Source of the DNA: Nocardia carnea
GTDB taxonomy: Bacteria; Actinomycetota; Actinomycetes; Mycobacteriales; Mycobacteriaceae
Assembly (NCBI RefSeq): GCF_029868325.1
Contig: NZ_JARWNW010000151.1
Location: 1 to 57,142, forward strand
Reading direction: 5' to 3'
Length of the DNA: 57,142 bases
This document shows positions 1 through 9,500 of the stretch, piece after piece. Each line of letters opens with the position of its first letter. Within the stretch, counting starts at the first letter, position 1. A model generated the notes under the pieces. That model worked only from the letters and a program-made list of their open reading frames with translations, had not been told where the DNA came from and ran no database searches. The translations under genes and the position numbers were made by a program.

Positions 1-376
1 GCCCGCCACTCCACTCGGGGTTTGCCCCGGGGTGTGCTCCCCCTCCCGCCCGGGCGCGGGGGGCCGGGGGGGGGGTCTTCTTTTTATTCACGCCCGGGGC
101 CTCACCTTTTCGCCGGGGGCCCCCAAACCCCCCCCCCCACCCCCATGATCTCCGGTCTTCGTCGGGTGATCGGATGCCTGCACCGGCCATTGCTGCTCTG
201 TACCGCGGCAATGGCCGGTCTGGTGTTTATGCGCCCCGGGGTAGCCGGTCTTTTCGCAGCGAATCTGCTGGCCGCCGTAATCGTTTCGATACGGCCAGGT
301 GCGGATCGCCCGACCGTCCGGGCTGTTCGCGGCCGACCGGACCCAGTCGGCGGGACACCGGTCCTTCGCGGCGGAT
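1..376. other. Contig end, low-complexity, no gene supported
   Basis: The first 145 bases are dominated by G and C homopolymers, including ten G at 66-75 and eleven C at 128-138, around an isolated T-rich patch. This does not look like the coding DNA of the rest of the window and is typical of a low-quality contig end. The remaining bases up to the stop of the zinc-finger gene at 377 contain open frames on both strands, but none has a credible ribosome binding site or recognisable protein. I see no gene here. Confidence 0.6.
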
Positions 377-700
377 TCAGCGCAACCGTTCGGCGTCCCG
401 GGCGAGTTCCACGAGCACCGCACTGAGACGGGCGAGCTCGTCGTTACCGGCGCCCTCGTCGATGGCGGTCGCCACATCTTCGGCCGCGCAGCGCGCCGCG
501 AACCAGCGGTCCGCGAGGGCGGTGGCCTCGGCGGCACTGAGCACCACCGAATCGGCGGGGATACCAGTGCCCTTCACATTGTTGCGGTGCTCATAGGCGC
601 GCTGACGGCAGGACTGCCGGCAATACCGGCGCCGCCGTCCCGCTTCCGTATCAACGATTTCCCGACCACACCACAGACAGGACTGCAACCGGCGCGACAT
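377..700 (-). CDS. Small CxxC...CxxxC putative zinc-finger protein
   Basis: A 107-residue protein starting at the ATG at 700 (residues MSRRLQSC). Near its N-terminus is a compact cysteine cluster, C-x2-C, then about 14 residues, then C-x3-C (CLWCGRE ... YCRQSCRQRAYEHR). This looks like a small zinc ribbon or finger followed by a basic helix. The C-terminal half is acidic and helical, with no membrane segment or signal peptide. The frame is open further upstream, but the extension has no matching quality. It is transcribed divergently from rbpA across a long intergenic region; in M. tuberculosis a small conserved hypothetical gene also lies next to rbpA. A nucleic-acid-binding role is an inference from the cysteine motif only. 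Confidence 0.7.
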   Translation of the reverse strand: MSRRLQSCLWCGREIVDTEAGRRRRYCRQSCRQRAYEHRNNVKGTGIPADSVVLSAAEATALADRWFAARCAAEDVATAIDEGAGNDELARLSAVLVELARDAERLR

Positions 701-798
701 GACCCGACACCCTAATAGGCCTTCGCACAGCAGCACACACCGCACACCGCGCGGAGTTCCCGCGCGGACGCCGTACAATTACAAGGCTCTCCCGAACT

Positions 799-826
799 GG
801 GAACGGATCGACCCTCGCGAACGTTG
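799..826 (+). promoter_or_regulatory. Candidate sigma-R/SigH-type promoter upstream of rbpA
   Basis: GGGAAC at 799-804 is followed, after 18 bases, by GTT at 823-825 in the context CGTTG. This fits the GGGAAT-N18-GTT consensus of the oxidative-stress sigma factors SigR and SigH. In Streptomyces, rbpA is known to belong to the SigR regulon. It would give a leader of about 290 nt before the rbpA ATG. Further GGGAAC hexamers at 879-884 and 1067-1072 lack as good a partner; the last has GTA at 1090 after 17 bases. The match is short, so the call is tentative. Confidence 0.4.
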
Positions 827-855
827 ACAAGAACAGGGCGCAAGGCCGCAACCGG

Positions 856-873
856 CACGAACCGCGGTTCGTG
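856..873. promoter_or_regulatory. 18-bp perfect palindrome in the rbpA upstream region
   Basis: CACGAACCGCGGTTCGTG is a perfect dyad without a spacer. It lies in the 424-bp region between the divergent zinc-finger gene and rbpA, just downstream of the candidate SigR-like promoter. The symmetry suggests an operator for a dimeric regulator, but no cognate regulator is evident nearby. Confidence 0.45.
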
Positions 874-1124
874 TGTGAGGGAACGGCTCGCAGACGTGAC
901 CCGAACGGTCGGCGGAAGGCAACGGCCGGCGACACGCGAACTCACGAGGTTCGCGTCAGCACAACCACAGGGGTCAACCCACCGGTTCGCCCCGGGCGGG
1001 TTCCGGTGCACCGCAGCGGATACGCCGAGAGGTGTTTCCGATCCGGTGATCCGGGACCGAACATCCGGGAACCTGCGGACCTGCGCGCGGTAACGCGCCG
1101 ACAACACAGAGAGGACCTGTACAG

Positions 1125-1460
1125 ATGGCAGATCGCGTACTCCGGGGCAGCCGGCTCGGAGCGGTGAGCTACGAAACCGACCGCGACCATGATCTGGCTC
1201 CCCGCCGGATCGCCCGGTACCGGACCGACAATGGTGAAGAATTCGATGTCCCGTTCGCCGACGAGGCCGAGATCCCGCCGACCTGGCTGTGCAAGAACGG
1301 TCAGGAAGGTGTGCTCCTCGAAGGCACCTCGCAGGAGGCCAAGAAGGTGAAGCCGCCGCGCACGCATTGGGACATGCTGCTGGAGCGGCGCAGTAAGGAA
1401 GAGCTCGAGGAGCTGCTGAAGGAGCGCCTGGAGCTGCTCAAGACCCGCCGCCGGGGCTGA
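1125..1460 (+). CDS. rbpA: RNA polymerase-binding protein RbpA
   Basis: A 111-residue actinobacterial transcription factor. RbpA binds RNA polymerase through the group I and II sigma factors and stabilises the open promoter complex. The family architecture is visible: an N-terminal tail (MADRVLRGSRLGAVSYETD), a small beta core containing the conserved WLCKNGQEG stretch near residue 55, a basic linker (KKVKPPRTHWDML) and a C-terminal charged helix (ERRSKEELEELLKERLEL) that contacts sigma region 2. The length is the usual one. A Shine-Dalgarno GAGAGGA lies at about 1108-1114. The gene is followed by a strong hairpin terminator, so it is probably monocistronic. A SigR-like promoter candidate lies far upstream. 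Confidence 0.97.
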   Translation: MADRVLRGSRLGAVSYETDRDHDLAPRRIARYRTDNGEEFDVPFADEAEIPPTWLCKNGQEGVLLEGTSQEAKKVKPPRTHWDMLLERRSKEELEELLKERLELLKTRRRG

Positions 1461-1514
1461 GTCACAGCTCTTCGGGAGTCTTGGTTCGGGCCCATATCCC
1501 GGACACCGGCTGAT

Positions 1515-1553
1515 AAGGCCGTACCCACCGGATGATCCGGTGGGTACGGCCTT
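1515..1553. terminator. Bidirectional terminator between rbpA and the exporter operon
   Basis: A perfect 18-bp stem, AAGGCCGTACCCACCGGA at 1515-1532 and its complement at 1536-1553, encloses a 3-nt TGA loop and is followed by TGTCGTTTT. It sits between the convergent ends of rbpA (+) and the ABC permease gene (-), where a bidirectional terminator is expected. Confidence 0.9.
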
Positions 1554-1586
1554 TGTCGTTTTCGGCGGCGGCAACGCCGCGTGGGT

Positions 1587-2495
1587 TCAGCGGCTGGCCA
1601 CCCGGCGGTAGCGCAGCAGTGCCAGCGGCATCGCGATCAGCAGGATCACCACCGAGCAGATCACGGCGTATTCGACACAGTGTTCGGCGGGCCATCCGGT
1701 CGGTGCCTCGAAGGTCGGCGGCGCACTGTTCTCGAACAACTTCCGGCCGGTGGCCGCGACCGCGGTGATCGGGTTCCATTCGGCGATGGTGCGCAGCGGC
1801 CCGGGCAGGGTCTCCGCTGAGATGAAGGCCGAGGAGATGAACGACAGCGGGAACAGCCAGATCAAGCCGGCGCTCTGCGCAACCTCCACATTCGGGGCGA
1901 GCAGGCCGGTGAGTGCGCCCACCCACGACATGGCGAACGCGAACAACAGAATCACTCCGTAGGCCAGTGCGGCATCGGCCAGACTGCCCTCGATGCTCCA
2001 GCCGACGATGTATCCGCAGACGGTCATCACCAGCAGGCTCAGCACACTCACCACGAGATCCGACAGCGTCCGGCCCATCAGCACCGCCAGCCGCGACATG
2101 GGCAGCGCGCGCATCCGGTCGATGATGCCCTTCTCGAGGTCACCGGCGAGGCCGACGGTGGTGAACGCGGCACTGAACGCGACCGTCTGCGCCATGATCC
2201 CGGCGATCAGGAATTCCCGGTATTCACCGCCGCCGAGGGAGGCGCCGAATACGTAGGCGAACAGGAAGACGAACATCAGCGGCTGCACGGTGGCGGTGAC
2301 CAGCAGTGTCGGCACCCGCATGATGGTGAGCAGGTTGCGGTGCGCGACGATCGCGCTGTCGCGAATGATCCGCATCCGGGGCTCGGCCGATTTCGGGATC
2401 CGGTGCGAGGCGGGCGCGTGTTCGGTATCCGCGGTGTCCTCCTCGGTCCGGGCGGTGGTTTCGGTTTTCTCGACCGCCACTTCTGCGGTACTCAC
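1587..2495 (-). CDS. ABC-2 type exporter permease, DrrB-like
   Basis: A 302-residue integral membrane subunit of an ABC exporter. A hydrophilic N-terminus of about 40 residues precedes about six membrane segments. The middle carries the ABC-2 family signature region (GDLEKGIIDRMRALPMSR), the cytoplasmic coupling loop typical of daunorubicin-resistance DrrB proteins. Its start overlaps the stop of the upstream ATPase gene by 4 nt (2492-2495), which indicates translational coupling. Placed last in the NRPS operon, it most likely exports the NRPS product or confers self-resistance. The pairing is well supported; the substrate is inferred from context. Confidence 0.88.
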   Translation of the reverse strand: MSTAEVAVEKTETTARTEEDTADTEHAPASHRIPKSAEPRMRIIRDSAIVAHRNLLTIMRVPTLLVTATVQPLMFVFLFAYVFGASLGGGEYREFLIAGIMAQTVAFSAAFTTVGLAGDLEKGIIDRMRALPMSRLAVLMGRTLSDLVVSVLSLLVMTVCGYIVGWSIEGSLADAALAYGVILLFAFAMSWVGALTGLLAPNVEVAQSAGLIWLFPLSFISSAFISAETLPGPLRTIAEWNPITAVAATGRKLFENSAPPTFEAPTGWPAEHCVEYAVICSVVILLIAMPLALLRYRRVASR

Positions 2496-3481
2496 GACAT
2501 GATCTCCTCGGGTACATCGCTGGTTTCCGGCTCGGTGTCCGGGGTCGCCGGGGTGCCGGTGAGGGACAGGAAAACGTCGTCGAGGCTGGGCCGGTGCACG
2601 CGGGCATCGACGGCCAGCACATCTGCGTCGTCCAGGCGGCGCAGCGCTTCGACCATGGTGCGGGAACCGTCGGCGACCACCACCGACACCTCGTCGACAC
2701 TCGCCTCGTGCGCGGGTTCGCCGAGGCCGACATCGGCGAGTACCCGCAGCGCGGGCGCCGGATCCTGTCCGGGTGCCAGGGTGACGGTGAGGCGGTCCCC
2801 GCCGATCGAGGATTTGAGTTCGTCGGCCGAACCGCGGGCGATGACGCGGCCTTTGTCGATCACCGTGATCTTGTCGGCCAGCCGGTCGGCTTCCTCCAGA
2901 TACTGGGTGGTCAGCAGGACGGTGGTGCCGTCGCGGACGAGATCACCGATCACCCGCCACATATCGGTGCGGGCCCGCGGATCCAGGCCGGTGGTCGGTT
3001 CGTCGAGCACCACCACCGGCGGGCGGGCGATCAGCGCGCCGGCCAGATCGAGGCGGCGGGTCATACCGCCGGAATAGGTTCCGGCGCGACGGTCGGCGGC
3101 ATCCTCGAGCCCGAACTGCGCCAGCAGTTCCCGGGCCCGTTCGGTGGCGCTTTCGCGGCTCATACCGTAGAGCCGGGCGACCATGCGCAGATTCTCGTAG
3201 CCGGTGAGGTTGGCGTCGACGGCCGCGTACTGACCGGACAACCCGATCAGGCGGCGGGCGGCGGCCGGATCGTGCAGCACATCGACCCCCGCGACCCGCA
3301 CCGTTCCGGCGTTGGGCCGCAACAGCGTGGTCACGATACGGACGGTGGTGGTTTTACCGGCACCGTTGGGTCCGAGCAGACCCATCACGGTGCCGGTGGG
3401 TATTTCGAGATCGACATCGTCCAAAACGCGGACCCGGCCGTAGTTCTTCACCAGGCCGGTGATCTGTACCGCGGGCTTCAC
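2492..3481 (-). CDS. ABC exporter ATP-binding subunit, DrrA-like
   Basis: A 329-residue ATPase of the daunorubicin-resistance (DrrA) type. Visible motifs are Walker A GPNGAGKTT at about residues 37-45, the signature SGGMT at 137-141, Walker B VVVLDEPTTGLDP from 156, and a C-terminal extension of about 100 residues typical of drug and natural-product exporters. The start is GTG at 3481, with AAGGAG eight bases upstream. It lies 57 bp downstream of the NRPS stop and overlaps the permease by 4 nt, so the three genes form one leftward transcription unit. The role in exporting the NRPS peptide is inferred from this arrangement. Confidence 0.92.
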   Translation of the reverse strand: MKPAVQITGLVKNYGRVRVLDDVDLEIPTGTVMGLLGPNGAGKTTTVRIVTTLLRPNAGTVRVAGVDVLHDPAAARRLIGLSGQYAAVDANLTGYENLRMVARLYGMSRESATERARELLAQFGLEDAADRRAGTYSGGMTRRLDLAGALIARPPVVVLDEPTTGLDPRARTDMWRVIGDLVRDGTTVLLTTQYLEEADRLADKITVIDKGRVIARGSADELKSSIGGDRLTVTLAPGQDPAPALRVLADVGLGEPAHEASVDEVSVVVADGSRTMVEALRRLDDADVLAVDARVHRPSLDDVFLSLTGTPATPDTEPETSDVPEEIMS

Positions 3482-3538
3482 TGAGCGTTCTCCTTCGTTT
3501 CGGTACCGGGCTGGGGGCGCGAACTCCTGCCCGCACGG

Positions 3539-6500
3539 TCAGGTGTGCAGGCGCGCGCGGAGGTGTTCGCGCAGTACGGGTCCGATCACCGCGAGGGATT
3601 GCGCCGTGGTCATCTCCGCGTGTGTGCATTCGATTTCGTGGGCCGTCACCGTGCCGGTGACGAATTCTTTCCACGCGCCGGGGTGCCGGTCGGGGGTCGC
3701 GCGGTTGACCGGATCGGTGGCGGCGGCAAAGAACAGCAGGTCGCCGTCGAAGACGCCGGGCCGGAACCCGTTGGCCTGCACCGTGCCGTCGGCGTAGCCG
3801 GCGTAGAGCCGTTCCAGATGTTCGAGGGTGAGCGCCGCGAACGGTCCCGGCCGTGAGCGCAGCAGTTCGGCGGCCTCGGCCAGGGTCGGTTCCGCACCGT
3901 CGACGACCAGGTCACCGCCGAATTCGCCGAGGATCTCGGTAATGGTCGGCATCGCCTGTCCGGCCAGATCGTCGGAGAGGCGGTAGCTGTCCAGCATGGT
4001 CAGCGATTCGACTTCTTCGCCGTCGGCTTGCAGCCGCACGGCGATCTCGTGCGCGATGAGACCGCCCAGCGACCAGCCGAGCAACTGGTACGGCCCGTGC
4101 GGCTGTACCGACCGGATATGGGTCAGATAGTTCTCGGCGACCTCGGCGATCGAGGAGAACCCGGGCTCGCCCGCCGCCTGGGGTGCCTGCAGTCCGTATA
4201 CCGGCTGATCGGCGGGTAGTTCGGCGAGCAGCCCGGCGTAACACCAGGACAGCCCGATCGCGGGGTGGACGCAGAACAGCGGGGCGCGGCCCGATCCGGA
4301 ATCGGGTCGCAGCGGCAGCAGCGGGACGAGCGCGAGATCCATCGCGTCGCTCGCGGTGCCGTCGCCGAGCCGCGCGGCCAGGGCTGCCGGGGTGGATTCG
4401 CCGAACAGCAGTTGCATCGGCAGGTCGAATCCGGCCTCGCGTGCCTGCGCGACCACCTTCGTGGCGAGCAGGGAATTACCACCCAATTCGAAGAACCCGT
4501 CCGCGGTGCCGACCCGTTCGACTTCGAGGACCTCGGCGAAGATTTCGCACAGGGTGGCTTCGATGGGGTTGGCGGGCGCCCGGTATCCCTCGACGGCGGA
4601 GAACACCGGTTCGGGCAGGGCCGCACGGTCGAGTTTGCCCACCGGGGTCAGCGGCAGCCGGTCGATCAGCATGATCGACTGCGGGACCATGTAGTTGGGC
4701 ACGTATTCGGACAGGTGTGCGGTCAGTTCGGCCGCGGTGGTGTCCGGCGCTGCCTTCACATACGACACCAGCGCGGTGGCGCCCGCCGGAGTGCGATGCC
4801 CGGCGGTATGCGAGAACTCCACCGCCGGATGCCGGCTCAGGGCCGCGTCGATCTCACCGAGTTCGATCCGGAATCCGCGGATCTTCACCTGGTGGTCGGT
4901 CCGGCCGACGTATTCGATATCGCCGGGGCCGCCGGCGGCACCTGTCCGGATCCGGACCAGATCGCCGGTGCGGTACATTCGTTCGCCCGGCTTCCCGTAG
5001 GGGTTGGCGACGAACCGCTGCGCGGTGAGACCGGGGCGGTCGTGGTAGCCGCGGGCCAGCGCGCCGCCCGCGAGATACAGCTCACCAGTCACGCCGAGCG
5101 GGGCCGGCCGCAGCCGGGAATCCAGCACCATCGCGGCCACTCCGCGGATCGGTTCCCCGATCGGGATCGGCCCTGCCGGGACCAGGGGCTGCGAAACCAC
5201 GGTGACGATGGTGGTCTCGGTGGGGCCGTAGACATTGTGCAGGTTACGACCCGGCGCCCAGCGGGCCACGACCTCGGCGGGCAGCGCCTCACCGCCCACC
5301 AGCACATGCTGGAAATCGGTGATACCGGCCGGATCCACCGTGGCGAGGGCGGCGGTGGTGATGAACGCGTGGGTGATGCGTTCGGCGATCAGCACCCGGG
5401 CCAGTTCCGTGCCGCCGACCACACCGGGCGGAGTCAGCACAAGGGTGGCACCGCCGCCGAGCGCGAACAGCAGATCCAGCATGGCGGCGTCGAAACTCGG
5501 CGTCGCGAAATGCAGGATACGGCTGTCGGGCCGGACGTCGAACCGCTGCGCGGTTTCCGCCGCGAAGTTCGACAGGCCGCGATGGGTGACGACCACGCCC
5601 TTCGGTGTACCGGTGGATCCGGAGGTGTAGATGACGTAGGCCGGGTTGTCCATCCGCAGCGGGCCGTTTCGTTCCGCATCGGTGATCGGTGCGCTGGATG
5701 CGTCCAGCACTTCTTCCCGGAAATCGGGATCGTCGAGGGCCAGCCACTGGACCTCACCCACCAGTTGCGGCCGGTACTCGGCGAGCGTGAGCCCCAGTGC
5801 GGCAACGGAATCGGTGAGCATATGGCTGATCCGGGCGGCCGGATAGCCGGGGTCGACGGGAACGAAGGCCGCGCCGGTCTTGGTCACCGCCAGTACCGTC
5901 GCCACCGATTCCACCGTGCGCGGAATACCCAGCGCCACCAGGGTTTCCGGGCCGACACCGTATCCGATGAGGACCCGTGCGAGCCGGTTGCTCCAGCGGT
6001 CGAGCGCGTCGTAGGTGACCTCCACGCCCGCGGCGGCCAGAGCGACGGCTTGCCGGTCGGCCGATGCCGCCGCCGCGAATACCTCCGGCAGCGTAACCGG
6101 CTGGTCGGGGTCCGCGCGGCGCAGCGGGGCCAGCGCCGACCATTCCGCCGGTTCCAGCAATTCCAGATCGCCGATGATCACGGACGGGTCGGCTGCGATC
6201 GCGGCGAGCAGCCGGACCAGCCGGCGGCCGAGCCGGGCCGCGGTCGGCTCGTCGAACAGGTCCGCGCTGTAGTTCACCGCGACGGCGATACCGTCCGGCG
6301 ACCGATCCTCGGCCCGGCATTCGGTGAGCGTGAACTGGAGGTCGAATTTCGCGATACCGGCATCGATATCCATCGCCTCGATACTCAACCCCGGCAATTC
6401 CAGTGCCCGTACCGGTTCGTCGCGGACCGACAGCATCACCTGGAACAGCGGATGATGCGATTGCGACCGCACCGGGTTCAGTACCTCGACGAGCCGTTCG

Positions 6501-9500
6501 AACGGCAACTCGGCGTGGGCGAAGGCGTCGAGATCGGCCTCCCGCACCGTCTCGAGCAGTTCGGTGAACTGCCGGCCGGAATCGACCGGTGTCCGCAGCA
6601 CCAGGGTGTTGACGAACATCCCGATCATCCGGTCGAGCTCGGGATGGCCGCGCCCCGCGACCGGGGAACCGACGGCGATATCGCCGGATCCGGTGAGGCG
6701 GTGCAGCAGTACCGCCAGCGCGGCGTGCAGCACCATGAACACGCTCACGTTGTGGCGGGCCGCGAGATCGCGCAGATCCCGGTGCGCGCGGGCGTCGAGC
6801 CGTTCCTCCACGGTGCCGCCGCGGTAGGACGGGACCGGCGGACGGGGCCGGTCGGCGGGGACGGCGAGGAGTTCGGGCAATCCGTCGAGCGCGTTGCGCC
6901 AGTACCCGAGCTGCCCGCTGATCACCGAGTTCGGATCGTCCTCGTCGCCGAGCAGCTCCCGCTGCCACAGCGTGTAGTCGATGTACTGCAGCTGCTCGGT
7001 ATCGGGGCGCGGCTCGGCACCGAGCCGCACCGTCCGGTACGCCTCGGCCACACCGGCGGCGAGCGGTTCCAGCGACCAGCCGTCCATCGCGATGTGATGG
7101 ACCACGAGGACCAGGATGTGATCGTCCGGGGCGACGACGAACAACCCGGCCCGCAAGGGGATCTGGGTGGACAGATCGAATCCCGGTGCGATGAACCGCT
7201 CGATATCGGGACGCGGGTCGCCTTCGGTCACCGGGGTCTGCAGGGCGACCGCGGCGCCGGGCAGATCACGGACCACCTGGGTGGGTTCCCCGTCGATCTC
7301 CGGGAACACCGTGCGCAGGGTTTCGTGCTGCTCCTGGACCGTGTGCAGGGCGGTCGCCAGCGCTGTCCGGTCGAGCGGGCCGCGCAATCGCAGCACCACC
7401 GGAACGTTGTAGGCACCGGGGGTCGCCGCCGGATCGGCACCACCGAACCGGTTGAGGAACCACAGCCGCTGCTGAGCCGGGGACAGCGGAATCCGTGCGG
7501 GGCGTTCCCGGCGTTCCAGCGCGGGCCCGCCCGCACCGGAGTTCTCGCCGTCCAGCCGGGCGGCCAGTTCGGCGACGGTGGGCGCGGTGAAGACCGAACG
7601 CACCGCCAGCCGCACCCCGGTGGCCGCTTCCAGGCGCCCGACCAGCTGGGTCGCCAGCAGCGAGTTGCCGCCGATCTCGAAGAAGTTATCGCCGGTATCG
7701 GTCACCGGGGCATCCACCAGATCGCCCATCACCGACGCGACCAGGCGTTCGGTGGCGGTCTGCGGAGCCCGCCCGGCGGATCCGGTGGGCAGCGCCTGCG
7801 GTTCGGGAAGCGCGGCGATATCCAGTTTGCCGACCGGGGTCAGCGGGATCTCGTCCAGCAGCGTGAACGCGGTGGGCACCATATGCCGGGGCAGCCGCTG
7901 CGCCAGATACTCGCGCAACTCCTCGGGTTCGGGCCTGCGGTCGGCGTCGGCCGGCTGCACGTAGGCGACCAGCCGATCCACTCCGGCGACGCGGCGCACT
8001 TCGGTATGGGCGAAATGCACCGCGGGATGTGCGGTGAGCGCGCCGGTGATCTCCCCGAGTTCGATCCGGAACCCGCGCATTTTGACCTGGTTGTCGCTTC
8101 GGCCCAGATAGCGCAGATCACCCTCGGTGGTCCAGCGGACCACATCGCCGGTTCGGTACATCCGGGCACCGGCGGGACCGTACGGGTCGGCGACGAAACG
8201 TCCCGCGGTCAGGCCGAACCGCTCGTGATAGCCCTGGGCCAGCCCGGGTCCGCCGAGATACAGCTCGCCGGGAACACCGGTGGGAACAGGACGCAAGCGT
8301 TCGTCGAGGACCACCGCGCGCACCCCGCGGATCAGCGAGGCCAGACCGGCGGGGCGGTCCGGCGCCACCGGGGTGACCGACACCACGACGGTGGTTTCGG
8401 TGGGCCCGTAGGCGTTGAACATCCGCCGGCCCGGCGCCCAGCGCGCCACCAGTTCGGGGCCGACATGTTCGCCGCCCACCATCAGGCCGCGCAGCCGCGG
8501 CAGCGGCCACCGGTCCGGATCGATGGTGGCGAGGGCGGCCGGGGTGATGAAGGTGTGCGTCACCTCGCTGCGGGTCATGAGTTCGGCCAGTTCGTCGCCG
8601 CCGTACACCTCGGGCGGGACGATCACCATGGCGGCACCGGGACCGATGGCGAGCAGCAGGTCCAGCACCGCGGCATCGAAACTCGGCGACGAGAAATGCA
8701 GGGTCCGCGCACCGGGGGTGATGGCCAGCCGGTCGCGGAATTCGTCGGCGAGATCGGCCAGCGAACCGTGGGTGGCAGTGACGCCCTTAGGTTTACCTGT
8801 GGAACCGGAGGTGTAGATCAGGTACGCCGGATCGGTGACCCGCACCGGGCGGACCCGGTCGGCATCGGTGACCGGATCGGCCGGAACACCGGTTTCGCGC
8901 CGCCCGGCCGGAGTATCGAGCAGCAGCCAATCGATATGGTCACCACCGGCGGCGCGCAGCGTGTCCGCATGCCCGGCGCGGCTGATACCGACGGTGCACC
9001 CGGAATCGGCGAGCATATGCGCGACTCGTTCGACGGGATAGTTCGGATCCACCGGAACGAACGCGGCCCCGGATTTGGCGATGGCCAGCATGGCGGTGAC
9101 CGAATCGGCGGAGCGGGTGAGCCCGAGCGCGACCCGGTCTCCCGCGCCCAGACCACGCCCGATCAGCGCCCGCGCCAGCCGGTTGGCCCGGCGATCCAGT
9201 TCGGCGTAGGTGAGGACGGTGTCCTCGGCGTAGAGCGCCGGGCGCGCGCTGTGCGCGAGGACGGTCGAGGCGAACAGACCCGCCAGGGTGCGCGGGATAC
9301 CGGGAACCGGGCCGCGGGCGGGGCTGTAGGTAGCGCGTTCGGAATCGGTGCGTGTATCGATATCGCCCACCGCGATATCGGGTCGCGCGGCGACGGTGGC
9401 CAGGACGCGCAGAAACCGATCGGCCAGGGTGTGCACCGTGGCTTCGTCGAACAGTTCGTCGGCGTAGACGAATTCGAGTTCACCGGCGTCGAGGTCACCG

